From NCBI GenBank assembly GCA_019925095.2, contig CM034392.1, positions 13,163,887 through 13,227,886 on the forward strand: 64,000 bases of DNA. The letters run 5' to 3'. This DNA is from Dendrolimus kikuchii. Lineage: Eukaryota; Arthropoda; Insecta; Lepidoptera; Lasiocampidae. Positions 44,701 to 53,626 of this stretch are shown piece after piece; the stretch's first letter is position 1, and each line of letters starts with the position of its first letter. The position numbers were made by a program, and so were the translations under genes. The notes beneath the pieces were generated by a model, which saw only the letters and a program-made list of their open reading frames with translations, had not been told where the DNA came from and ran no database searches.

Positions 44701-47700
44701 ACTTTTTGTGAGACAGTAATGTCACTCAAGGAGGCCGCAGAACGCGATAGGGAGAGAAGTCCTGCAGCGCGTGCTAATGCGTCTTCTCGAGGTCGCCGGC
44801 CTTCAGCTGGCACCCGGAGAGGCAGGTACGCGCATTACTTCCCTCCCTGAGTTAGGTTCCGTTTACCGCGGGGGGCCTTTAGCTTGCTAGGAGAGCAAAG
44901 GACCTTCTACCCCCGCACAACGAAGTGGGGTGTGTTCTCCCAGGACACACTCCAGGCACTTTATTGCGCTGGATCGACTGGGCGTAACTATGTTCTAAAT
45001 CTCAGCCTTTCCAACACAAACAAAAGCGCAGGGTCGACAGGGAGGAGGGGGTTTTTAGTGGGCATTGGGGTTGCTAGCTCGTGTAGCAACACTCGGAGTC
45101 TTCCACACTATTCTGTGACGTCGATCGCAGACGGAGCACAGCCAAGAGCATACTATTGCTGCAGTGTTATCGCCCCCGACCGACGCGTGTCGTTCCCCTA
45201 GCAACGGCCCAGTTTGTGCGTAAATCGGTTAAGCATTTTCCCTCGCCTCAAAAAAAATGCAAAACAAATAATCTAATATTTCCTCTTTATAATATTAGTA
45301 TAAGATATTCATATATAATTATTATAAAATTAATTAGATATTTGCATATTATAAAAAGCGCAAGAGTTTGCGCTGGAAGTTGTTTAATAAAATTGGGAGC
45401 TGGGTTGCCCTAAAAAGCGCTATATCTAGCTCCGAAAACGCTAAATTGGCAGGCCTGGCGAGCCGAGCGCCCGGGAAGTCCCGTAAACGAGAGAGCGAGT
45501 GAGGATATACCTCATCCTCCGACGACCTCGTCCCTCTAATACCTAAAATCGCGTTCTGTGCACCGGTAAGTGCGATGTTCCGAGCCGCCATTAATGGAGG
45601 CAAAGTTAAGTTTGCATCGAACTATACCTCTGCTTTCCACGTAGCTGGGCATCACTGCCTCTATTTGTGGTCTGTGTAAAAAATATTAATAAATAAATTT
45701 AGAGTAGACTATGGATGTTTTTTTGGTTCCGGCACAAATTCAGTTTTTTTGTTTGATAAAATAAAATATGTTTAAATAAAAAATGCATTCATTAAAATGT
45801 ACATAACCTAACCAAATCATAATTTGCAGTAAACCTGCGAAAAATCGAAATGTGTGCTGGGACACATATTAGAAGTGAAACTTCAAAGGACAAGTGGAAA
45901 AACGAATGGCGACGGACGAGTGGAGAAACGAATCGAAACGGACAAGTGGAAAAACGAATGCCAACGGATAAGTGGAAAAACGAATCGCAACGGACAAGTG
46001 GAAAAATTTCAACTGACAAGTGACAAAATGAATCGCACCAAATTTTAAATTGAAGTTTTACGGGTAGATTGTTAATGTACTTGTCCAATTTAAAAACCTG
46101 CCCGTAAAAGTTCAAGTTAAAATTTTGTTACGATTCATTTTGTCACTTGTCAGTTGAAGTTTTTCCACTTGTCCGTTGCGATTCGTTTGTCCACTCGTCC
46201 GTCGCCATTCGTTTTTCCACTAGTCCGTTGAAGTTTTTTTTGTAAATGTAAAATTTTTGCTGATTGTACAAAATTAAATTTCAAGTTCAGAATTCCTGTC
46301 AATGTACAAATACTACTACAAACGCAAAAACTTCTCGAAGCTAATTTATCTATACGTATGTGCATTTATAATAAACTTTGTGATAATTCCAACGGCATTT
46401 TCGAATTTACATCCTACAAATTCGTAATATTATTATAAACTTTAAATATCACTTACGCGCTTTCGTAACGTTTTCTTTGGTGGAAACTTGTAGGTAGCAA
46501 TATCGGGGTGACATTTTTTTAATTGCGTATGTAGTTCATGAAACTTGGCATATCTGTGGTATATACTCCATTCTTCTTGACCAATTTTAAGGAATATCTG
46601 AAAATGTCATTATTGAAATATCACAATCTTGTCTATCAGATTACTCGTTTAACGCACGTTTAACGAGCGGGGCTCAGCCTGCGTTAGTATTTGTGACTGT
46701 ATAGAAATGAGTCTTAGTTACAATGATAACGCATTAACGTTTAGCTAGATTATGCTGGGAGTTTATCTGCGTAGTGTTAAAGATTTAGGCTGTGGCGGAA
46801 TGAGTCTTATTTAAAGTATTAAAAAATAACGCCGTTAACGCAAAGCCGCATTAGTTTATATACATACATAGTGAGTATTTAACGTCATTAACAATATCGC
46901 ATCTCAAATAACGCCTTAAACCTAGCGCCATATAGCGTAAAACGTCCTATTTCTTTAACATTGTTCCAGATAAAGCCCTCACCTTTAGTGTGCATACAGG
47001 TGAATTTTGCAAATGGGCTTGCAGGGCCAAATCTTAAACTATGCTACATAGTTAAAAACACTCAAAGGAGTGTCGAGGCCGAATTTGACGAAAACTAAAG
47101 TGAACAAAAATCAATTATCCTTGACAGGAATCGAATCAGCTGATTTTGAAAAAATAAACAATCGGCATTATTATACCAAATCATAGTGTAGCTTGTAAAG
47201 ATCAATTTTTGTGAAGGTATGTCAAACGGTACTACACCAATGGAAAGGGTTGTTTTTGAACAAAATTTTCTATTTTCCATACATTAATAAGCGATAAACT
47301 CTGACTTTGACCGCATACTTCAATGGAGTAAGTCGAATGGACTTCTTGTGAATCCTGAGAAAACTCAAGTAATTATCATCGGTAGCTCACGGATGCTGTG
47401 TAAAGTTGACTGGACCTGTATGCCAAGTTTTCTCTTTGATGGGAAGCTTATCCCTATCAGTGATAAGGTCAAAAATCTTGGGAGTTATATTTGATAGTGA
47501 GCTGTTCTGGAGACCCCATATAACGGAGTTGAGTCGGCGGTTGTTTCTCTCCTCCAGATCACTTTGGCGGCTGAAAAACTTCCTGCCCATCGCCACCAAA
47601 ATTAAGCTTGCAGAGTCGTTACTTTTGCCCATACTTGATTATGCCGACGCCAGCTATATTGATTTGACTCAAGAGCAACTTAATAAACTTGAGCGCCTCC

Positions 47701-50398
47701 AAAACTTTTCCATAAGGTTCATATTTGGGTTACGCAAGTATGACCACGTTTCTGAATTTCGAAAAAAACTCAAGTGGTTGCCAATTCGTTTTCGCCGGAA
47801 TACTCAAATTCTTCCATTGCTTTATAGTATTCTATTCATCCCTAATACTCCACAGTACCTTAAAGAACGCTTCGAATTTATTTCTTGCTCTCACAATTTA
47901 CGCCCTTCCAGTCAACAAAGACTTATTACTCCTATTCATAATACAACGTTCGTCAATAATTCTTTCACGGTTAAGGCTGTCCAACTTTGGAACTCATTGC
48001 CTGTTGCTGTCAGACAAGCAAAATCCCTAATAACATTTAAGAACTTAGTCAGGAAATTCTATCTGCAATATAATGATATGTAATTTTATATAATTAGTAG
48101 ATATTATATTGCATATAGTTATACGTTTATTATGTTTAAATAGTTGCATATTATCACCATATCTTGTATTTGTATATAACTTATGTGTATATTTGGATAT
48201 ATAGTATAGTTATATATTTATTATTAAAATGTAAGTAATCATACAATAATTATGTATACCACCGTCGCCACTCCTAATCAGAATATTCTTGCCACGGGTT
48301 GTCTGGAAGAGATCGCTTTTTAGCGATAAGACCGCCCTTTGTACCCAACTAGACTAATACTAGTTCGTAAGTTTTTCTGTAATGGTGTACAATAAAGTGT
48401 TATCTATCTATCTATTAATTAAACATCAAATTGCGATTCCTGGCAGGGGCAATTGATTACTCAAAAATCTAGTGATACCATTTTAGTTCTGTTCAAAATG
48501 CGCCTAGAAACTCCTTTGAGTGTTTTTTGCTATTTAGCATAGTTTAGGACTTGGCCCAGAAGGTCAACTTGAAAAGTTCTTCCTCTATATGAGTTATCTC
48601 TCAATATTTCACGTCATTAACAATTAACATTTCAAATAAAGCATTCAACCCCTGGCTTCATCTGCGTGACACAGTCATTTACACTAACATTATCCTAGAT
48701 GTAGCAGGGGGATTAGGAATACTATTGGTAAGCTGTTTTATCGACATTATTAACCAACACCACGAAAAATAGTAACTTGGGCTCTAAGAATGCAGACATA
48801 ATGTGATTACGGTTTTTATTGTTTTTTTTTCTTTTTGTAAGTCCGTGCATGATGAGGCCTCAGATGATGACCACAAAATAAACCCAAAATAGAACAAACT
48901 ATTGTTAATTGTGATAATCTCTATCTTAATGATGAATAATTAAATAATATACCTGATAAACATGATAGGAATGTGTTTTCTTTCCAACTAGAAATGCAGT
49001 AGGAATGTATGCTTTGACATTTGACTCTGGATAATCTAAAATCTCAACTGCTGAAATACTTTCAAGGTCTTGTAACCTTCTTTGCAAGTGTTGATTGAAT
49101 TCCATAAGTTCTGCATGCATTTCTGCTACCTTTTAAGATTAATCATCAATATTTATATTTGAAAGTTTAATACATTACATTTTTGTACAAAAAGATTAGG
49201 AGAAATCATACCTGAATTAATTTATTTTCATATTTGCTAATTTCATCACTATCACTATTATTAGGAGAGTTTAAAGCTTTTCCTATTTCTATTGCAGACA
49301 TGTAATGCCTCAGTTGTTCCTTAACTCTTTCATTTTCTCTAAAACCAAAACAAAAGACATTGTCATATTTTTAAAAGTTTCACTCAATATTTATATCGAT
49401 TTGTCTACACTAACCCTACAATCGTAGACCGTAAGTTTAGTGCAAACTACACTAGACATATAACTACAATACTAACTTGCTTAAATCTAATATAACTTTC
49501 TCTAACTTTTGTATTTTTTCCTTACTAGCGATTTCTATTTGGTTACATTTTAATTGTAAATTTAAATAGTCCTTTTCCTTATTCTCTAGCGCTGTCAACA
49601 GAGCTTTATCATCTGGATGACTGTCGTCCTCTGTGAAACATAGTTCTAGACAAGATGTACTTCCATCTATACTTCCCGCTATTTCTTCACTATCACTTTC
49701 TGATATTTTCAAGTTATTTACACTTAACTCTGATACATCTGATTTAACAATCTGATTTGCATCTATGCTATTTGAAGATGAGAAAATCTCTTTTGCACAC
49801 TCTGACAGTTTAGAAAGTATTTGAGATGGTGTGTCCATAGCTTTTACACTATCTGGAAAGAAATATCTCAAACCACTTTTGTATTCTGATGTTGTTGGTT
49901 CACTGTTAGTAGTTTGAGGTAAAGATGTTTTCGGGTCTGGAGAATTAAGACAAGTCGCAGGTGCACTTTTCCATACTGAATCATCAACTTCTGAACATAA
50001 TGGTTTGACTTTACTCAATGCTGAATTGCTTTGATCATTTTTGTCAAAAGATATAACTTGACGTATTGGCTTTCGTTTACCATTTGTGGAAGGTTTTACA
50101 GGCATCGGTAGAGGTATAACATGCTCTGCTTTATACACTTGAGTTACTTGTTGTGATTCATTTAATTCTGGCCTGTCAATTGATAGTGCAAATAGAATTG
50201 ATGATAAGCCTGAAACAGTGTTATCAATCCATTGTATATGTGATACTAGAGTTTTTATTTGCATTATTAATAGTGTGAATACAATAAATACCTGCCGCCA
50301 TATTGGGGACCAAATTGTAAATTTCTGGATCTCTAAGAAGAGAACCCTCTTCATAATATTCCATTAACAGTCCGTGAGATACCCAACTTTGTAGGTAC
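41615..50398 (-). CDS. Sorting nexin 29-like protein (RUN + coiled coil + PX), 3' part of gene
   Basis: Six exons on the minus strand: 50398-50292, 50209-49477, 49338-49212, 49129-48953, 46597-46457, 41746-41615. Every junction keeps phase (2|1, 1|2, 2|1, then 0). The first two carry the end of a RUN domain (SWVSHGLLMEYYEEGSLLRD, NMAAG, LSSILFALSIDRPELN). A low-complexity, serine-rich linker with a VISFDK motif follows, then a coiled coil and a complete PX domain (IPTAFLVGKKTHSYHVYQ, EEWSIYHRYAKFHELH, FPPKKTLRKR, VEQRRVALQAYLRHIL). RUN plus PX in this order is the SNX29 (RUNDC2A) architecture. PX domains bind phosphoinositides and RUN domains small GTPases, so an endosomal trafficking role is expected. 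The 5' RUN exons are not in the window as far as I can see. The gene converges on Khc. Identity is from motif recognition, not a search. Confidence 0.85.
41978..42109 (+). mobile_element. ~132-bp palindromic Penelope-derived element (P3) with TSD
   Basis: attagcta flanks it at 41970-41977 and 42110-42117 (12 bp if shared bases are counted). Begins taatattttcttaag, has ataataaaactacg and its inverse cgtagttttattat near the ends, and an internal hairpin ccactgaaaagtggccgaaac (42026-42046 region). Lies in the last intron of the SNX29-like gene. Confidence 0.85.
42025..42051 (+). ncRNA. Hammerhead-ribozyme-like hairpin remnant
   Basis: CCACT-GAAA-AGTGG hairpin followed by CCGAAACGTCGG, the stem II / GAAA side of a hammerhead as found in Penelope elements. 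The CUGANGA box is missing here. A related copy in P1 (minus strand, 6852-6815) has TGATCAC where that box should be. Probably not catalytic. Confidence 0.4.
42242..42715 (+). pseudogene. RTE-clade LINE 3' fragment with 15-bp TSD
   Basis: agctagaaaaactac is repeated exactly at 42227-42241 and 42716-42730. Between them, in broken frames, lies the RTE C-terminal block: GSLHICDIADKMQECHVCWY, GRGRRGG and later RKADPG, ending in a short (GATGAC) 3' tail. A 5'-truncated insertion. Confidence 0.82.
42731..43404. other. SNX29-like intron, unclassified
   Basis: Mixed composition, with a short GC-rich patch at 42900-43130; no gene or named repeat recognised. Confidence 0.35.
43411..43627. repeat. 217-bp MITE with perfect 26-bp terminal inverted repeats
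   Basis: The left arm 43411-43436 starts attttgaaagtggtgtaagt and the right arm 43602-43627 is its exact reverse complement. AT-rich, non-coding interior. Confidence 0.7.
43628..44169. other. AT-rich stretch in SNX29-like intron
   Basis: No gene or classified repeat recognised. Confidence 0.45.
44170..45312 (+). repeat. Short interspersed repeat split by an R1 fragment
   Basis: Left part 'tatagcctatgtcacccggg' and 'gatagcgtagctt' (44173-44212), right part 'aaatcggttaagcatttt' to tttataatattagtataaga (45223-45312). These are adjacent segments of the 21.59-kb family. Confidence 0.6.
44212..45222 (+). pseudogene. 5'-truncated R1-clade LINE, post-RT region and 3' UTR
   Basis: The frame 44180-44578 (from ~44215) encodes LTEVRRTRQDALARGMTFCQ and QILTGHGCFDKYLYRI, then a CCHC-type start CRQCGATD. 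The frame then shifts and continues VECAAWAPQRFE at 44577-44850. It matches the 61.74-61.99 and 63.96-64.0-kb parts of the large R1 element, so both belong to one family. Pseudogene. Confidence 0.85.
45410..45680. other. Unclassified GC-richer island
   Basis: Abruptly more GC-rich than its flanks, with a minus frame of 84 codons (45603-45349) that has no domain I know. A closing phrase 'ctatttgtggtctgtgtaaaaaa' suggests an A-tailed short element. Confidence 0.3.
45694..46240. repeat. Minisatellite-bearing repeat, copy B, with inverted second arm
   Basis: 45694-46085 matches 248-585. Five to six 26-bp units built on caacggacaagtggaaaaac (45895-46035) face about four units in reverse (46125-46235), with 'gtacttgtccaattt' near the centre. 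The two arms could fold into a long hairpin. Confidence 0.65.
46241..46456. other. SNX29-like intron segment
   Basis: AT-rich. 46340-46430 resembles the right end of the solo LTR family (ttccaacggcatttt, then a 'cctacaaattcgtaa' end). Confidence 0.35.
46457..46597 (-). CDS. SNX29-like exon: central PX domain
   Basis: 47 codons, phase 0 at both ends, TTTTCAG acceptor and GTAAGT donor. Reads IFLKIGQEEWSIYHRYAKFH, ELHTQLKKCHPDIATYKFPP and KKTLRKR. It has the R-Y-x-x-F phosphoinositide motif and the P-P-K-K loop of PX domains. Not visible as an ATG-initiated ORF. Confidence 0.9.
46598..47009. other. SNX29-like intron, distal repeat segment
   Basis: 46868-46985 is similar in the same direction to 48600-48705 ('tatttaacgtcattaacaat' versus 'tatttcacgtcattaacaat'). 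Confidence 0.4.
47010..48760. repeat. Decayed DNA element with inverted arms around a LINE
   Basis: 47025-47140 pairs in inverse with 48425-48565 (aacactcaaaggag / ctcctttgagtgtt; aaactatgct / agcatagttt; aggaatcg / cgattcct), while the outer parts are direct repeats. The CR1-type LINE at 47285-48416 lies between the arms. Confidence 0.5.
47285..48416 (+). pseudogene. 5'-truncated CR1-group (Daphne-like) LINE fragment
   Basis: The frame 47473-48083 encodes LGVIFDSELFWRPHITELSR (a frameshift at ~47470 separates it from the upstream LVNPEKTQVIIIGSS), then LPILDYADASYIDL and a long post-RT domain to TAA at 48081. The 3' UTR ends 'acaataaagtgttatctatc' with a (TATC)n tail at 48401-48416, typical of CR1-group LINEs. 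Part of the RT palm onward only. Confidence 0.82.
48953..49129 (-). CDS. SNX29-like exon: coiled coil end and PX start
   Basis: 59 codons, phase 0 both ends. VAEMHAELMEFNQHLQRRLQ (coiled coil), then VKAYIPTAFLVGKKTHSYHV-YQ, the first PX strands. Donor GTATAT. Confidence 0.92.
49212..49338 (-). CDS. SNX29-like exon: coiled coil
   Basis: Reads ENERVKEQLRHYMSAIEIGK, then an Asn/Ser/Asp-rich turn and EISKYENKLIQ. TTTTAG acceptor, phase 2 in; GTATGA donor, phase 0 out. Confidence 0.9.
49477..50209 (-). CDS. SNX29-like exon: RUN end, linker, coiled coil start
   Basis: Longest exon. Starts LSSILFALSIDRPELN, the last RUN helix, then a long Ser/Thr-rich linker with VISFDKNDQSN and IAGSIDGSTSCLELCFTEDD, and ends in a coiled coil (LENKEKDYLNLQLKCNQIEI). 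TTTCAG acceptor (phase 1 in), GTTAGT donor (phase 2 out). Confidence 0.92.
50292..50398 (-). CDS. SNX29-like exon: RUN domain
   Basis: Reads YLQSWVSHGLLMEYYEEGSL, LRDPEIYNLVPNMAAG. TTTTTTAG acceptor, phase 2 in; GTATTT donor, phase 1 out. Upstream RUN exons not located up to 64 kb. Confidence 0.9.
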
Positions 50399-50626
50399 CT
50401 AAAAAATAAAGTATATGACAATAATGAAGTAAATTTTAACACAATTTACAATAAAAGAGCGGGTGGTAATAGTAGATTGTTACACGAGGTGAAAGTGACC
50501 TATTTAGGCACAAGATGGTTTGGCGCACAAACGTAGCGAGGATGCTAATAATTCTAGTGCCTAAATAGGCCTTTTACTCGAGGTTAACACTACTTTTCAT
50601 TTCGAATATGAAAAATAAAAACTGAC

Positions 50627-50738
50627 TGTTATATATTTAGCAATCGGGTGTGCGTCAATCAAACAAGCGAGTAGGAATCACACTCTTTATTCACGTATTT
50701 AGGGCGCGGGGGAGGAGTGCACGCATACATACATAACA
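50627..50738 (-). repeat. 3' LTR of the Ty3/gypsy element
   Basis: 112 bp, identical to the other LTR. Confidence 0.92.
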
Positions 50739-50803
50739 TCCCTCCCTCTTAGTGACTATATTAGTATAATGTTAATATTAACATAAAAGAACATGTATTT
50801 ATT

Positions 50804-53626
50804 TTACTCTGGGGGAGTTGAGAAAACTGGTGTTATAGCCTGTCGTCTTCGGGTAACAGTTACCGTATGGGGCGGAGTTACCAGTTGATCTGTGTCGTTC
50901 TCCAGCGTTGTTCCTTTTCTTGGATCCTCCTCTGTTTCCGCTACTGGCTGTTCAGTAGCTTCGGTATCAGGGGCGGCTAAGACCGGCGGTAAGTCCGGCA
51001 CCACATCTGGGTCCCAGGATAGATAGTCGCTCTGAAATGAGCCTAACCGTGGTCTAATCTGGTTTAGGTGTCTCGTTACTTCGCAATTCATGGTTGGTAC
51101 ATATACACTGTACATAACTTTCCCAATCTTTGTCATTATGATGCCTTGCACCCAATAAAATTTTTTATTGTTAGTATTTTTCGTGATCCACACATTGTCA
51201 TTATTTTTAAAGTCTGATCTACTAACGCCTTTAAAATATTTAGCCTGTAAGGACTGGTTACGTTCGACGGTACGAGTAAGTTCCGTAGACAAGGGAGACG
51301 GTGCCACGGGATTTAATAAATCTAGCCGCGAGCGCAGTGGTCGCCCGTATACTAGTTCTGCGGGTGATTTCTCAGTGGTACTATGCCTAGAGTTTCGGTA
51401 GTCGAATAGAAATTTCGCAATTTTATGGCGTATAATTGTTTTATTGCAACCCTCCATTATGATACATTTCAGCCCCTTTTTTATAATTTTTACTATGCTC
51501 TCAGCCTGCCCGTTGCTAGCCGGATTGTATACGGGAGACAGAATGTGTTGTATACCATTATTTAAGCAAAAAATTTTAAACTCTTGGGAGGTAAAGGAGG
51601 TACCATTGTCACTCACCAACGTATGTGGAACTCCAACGCGCGACATATAATCGTACAACTTGCCGATTACTGCTTTCGAGCTGTAGGTCGAAGTCATATC
51701 GTAACATTCTATCCATTTGCTGTGCGCATCCACGATTATTAAAAACATATAATTATGATATGGCCCTAAAAAATCCACGTGGATACGGTAGAATGGATAC
51801 GGCGGCAGGGGCCACGGAGCGAGGGGCGCCTGCCGCGGTAAGGGGCGCAACTGAGCGCACACTCCGCACTCCGCCGTCAGACGTTCCAGCGCCATATCTA
51901 CCCCTGGAAACCACAACCGTTCGCGCGCTTGTGCTTTCATTTTAACAATTCCAAAATGAGAACTGTGTAATTCCTTGCAAACAGCTTGCTGCAAGGAAGC
52001 TGGAATAATAACCTTATGGCCGCGCATTAAACAGCCGTTCTCATAAGATAATTGTGACCGACAGTGGTAATAGGGCTTTAAATTTGGTTCATTTATTTTT
52101 CGAGGCCAACCGTTCAACACATAGTGCTTAACGCTTGCCAGGTGGACGTCGGCAGCAGTCTCACGCCGTAGGTCACTTAACGTCACAGGCAGAGTCCCGT
52201 TCACAACGAAATTAACGTAGGCAGCACGCTCTTCATAATCACCAACCTCGTTACATGCCCCTTTGATCGAATCCCTTGATCCGCAAGCTCTGGATAAATA
52301 ATCTGCGGTATTATGTTTGCTATTAATATATTCTATATTATAATTATAAGCCCCTAAAAAAATAGCATACCGCTGCAGACGGTTAGCGGTCACTTCGGGA
52401 ATACCTTTGTGGGGACCGAATATTGAAAGTAAGGGCTTGTGGTCCGTACGTAACACGAATGGTTGCGATCGGCCGTATAAGTACTGATGAAATTTTCTTA
52501 CGCCAAATATAATGGCCGTTGCCTCTTTTTGGATTTGAGCGTAGTTCTTTTCTGCTGCGGTCAGTGTTCGGGAAGCGTATGAAATCGGCCTTTCTATCAT
52601 GGTCTCGTCTACTTGGGACAATATGGCACCCAGGCCTGAAGGCGACGCATCTACAGTTAGTATCAACTTAGCGTTCGGGTTAAAGTGTGCTAATGTGTTG
52701 TCTGATGCTAAACTATTTTTTATTTTATTGAATGCCTCGTTGTGTATTGAAGTCCATTCCCACTTAGTTTTTTTATTCAATAAATTGTATAGTGGATTTA
52801 ATATAGACGATGCGTCCGGTACAAAGTTCCGATAATAATTAGTTAACCCAAGAAAAGATTGTAACTGTGACACATTAGCGGGCCTAGAAGCTTGTAAAAT
52901 AGCATTTACTTTTTCTTTAGATTTCCTAACTCCGTGCTTGTCTATAATATGACCGAGATATGTAATTTCGTCTTTGAAAAAATCGCATTTACTCGTCTGA
53001 ACGGTCAGTCCCGCATCGTCGAGTCGTTGTAAAACCGAGATCAAGCGTTGTTTATGCTGGTCTACATTAGCTCCTGTAATGAGTATATCATCTAAAAGGA
53101 AAATAATTCCGTCTATTCCAGCTAGTAGACATTCCATGGCACGCTGAAATACAGCCGGTGCGCTAGATAGTCCAAATACTAACCTAGTAAAATTAAAAAG
53201 GCCGCGGTGCGTATTTATACAAGTTAAATTTTGCGATTCTTCACTTAAAATAAATTGATTATATGCCATGGACAAATCAATTTTACTAAAATGTATACCC
53301 CCGTGTATTTTAGCTAATAAGTCATTAACTGTGGGTAAAGGATACTGATCGACTATCAACTGTTTATTAATGGTAAGCGAGTAGTCGGCGCATAACCGAA
53401 TGCTGCCATCTTTTTTTAACACGGGTACCACAGGCGAGGCATAAACGGAGTGATCGACAGGTTTTAATATACCTAGCGATAATAAGCGATCCAACTCGTT
53501 ATCTATCTTTTCTTTTAAAGCGTATGGCACAGGCCGAGCCTTAAAGAAAACCGGTTTTGCATTTGGTTGTAAACGTAACTGAATATTATATTTATTAAAC
53601 GACCCGAGACTTCCTGAAAAAAACAT
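50804..53626 (-). CDS. Ty3/gypsy Pol: reverse transcriptase, RNase H, integrase
   Basis: 940-codon open frame. RT about residues 20-215 with PLPTVNDLLAKIHGG, FSKIDLSMAYNQ and GLSSAPAVFQRAM; the catalytic box is FLLDD, where Y/F-x-DD is usual, so Leu replaces Tyr. RNase H about 310-440 (LILTVDASPSGLGAILSQ, RTDHKPL). Integrase about 550-760: zinc-binding segment with HFGIVKMKAQARERLWFPG and C-x-x-C, then core D (HVDFLGPYH), D (LVSDNGTSF) and E (GQAESIVK). The frame is +1 relative to gag, with a 32-nt overlap containing seven T residues on the coding strand (53617-53623), a plausible shift site. Ends in a proline/threonine-rich tail. Confidence 0.93.
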   Translation of the reverse strand: MFFSGSLGSFNKYNIQLRLQPNAKPVFFKARPVPYALKEKIDNELDRLLSLGILKPVDHSVYASPVVPVLKKDGSIRLCADYSLTINKQLIVDQYPLPTVNDLLAKIHGGIHFSKIDLSMAYNQFILSEESQNLTCINTHRGLFNFTRLVFGLSSAPAVFQRAMECLLAGIDGIIFLLDDILITGANVDQHKQRLISVLQRLDDAGLTVQTSKCDFFKDEITYLGHIIDKHGVRKSKEKVNAILQASRPANVSQLQSFLGLTNYYRNFVPDASSILNPLYNLLNKKTKWEWTSIHNEAFNKIKNSLASDNTLAHFNPNAKLILTVDASPSGLGAILSQVDETMIERPISYASRTLTAAEKNYAQIQKEATAIIFGVRKFHQYLYGRSQPFVLRTDHKPLLSIFGPHKGIPEVTANRLQRYAIFLGAYNYNIEYINSKHNTADYLSRACGSRDSIKGACNEVGDYEERAAYVNFVVNGTLPVTLSDLRRETAADVHLASVKHYVLNGWPRKINEPNLKPYYHCRSQLSYENGCLMRGHKVIIPASLQQAVCKELHSSHFGIVKMKAQARERLWFPGVDMALERLTAECGVCAQLRPLPRQAPLAPWPLPPYPFYRIHVDFLGPYHNYMFLIIVDAHSKWIECYDMTSTYSSKAVIGKLYDYMSRVGVPHTLVSDNGTSFTSQEFKIFCLNNGIQHILSPVYNPASNGQAESIVKIIKKGLKCIIMEGCNKTIIRHKIAKFLFDYRNSRHSTTEKSPAELVYGRPLRSRLDLLNPVAPSPLSTELTRTVERNQSLQAKYFKGVSRSDFKNNDNVWITKNTNNKKFYWVQGIIMTKIGKVMYSVYVPTMNCEVTRHLNQIRPRLGSFQSDYLSWDPDVVPDLPPVLAAPDTEATEQPVAETEEDPRKGTTLENDTDQLVTPPHTVTVTRRRQAITPVFSTPPE

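Noticed and set aside
45895..46035. CRISPR-like array
   Set aside because: Directly abutting 26-bp minisatellite units without spacers in a eukaryotic genome.
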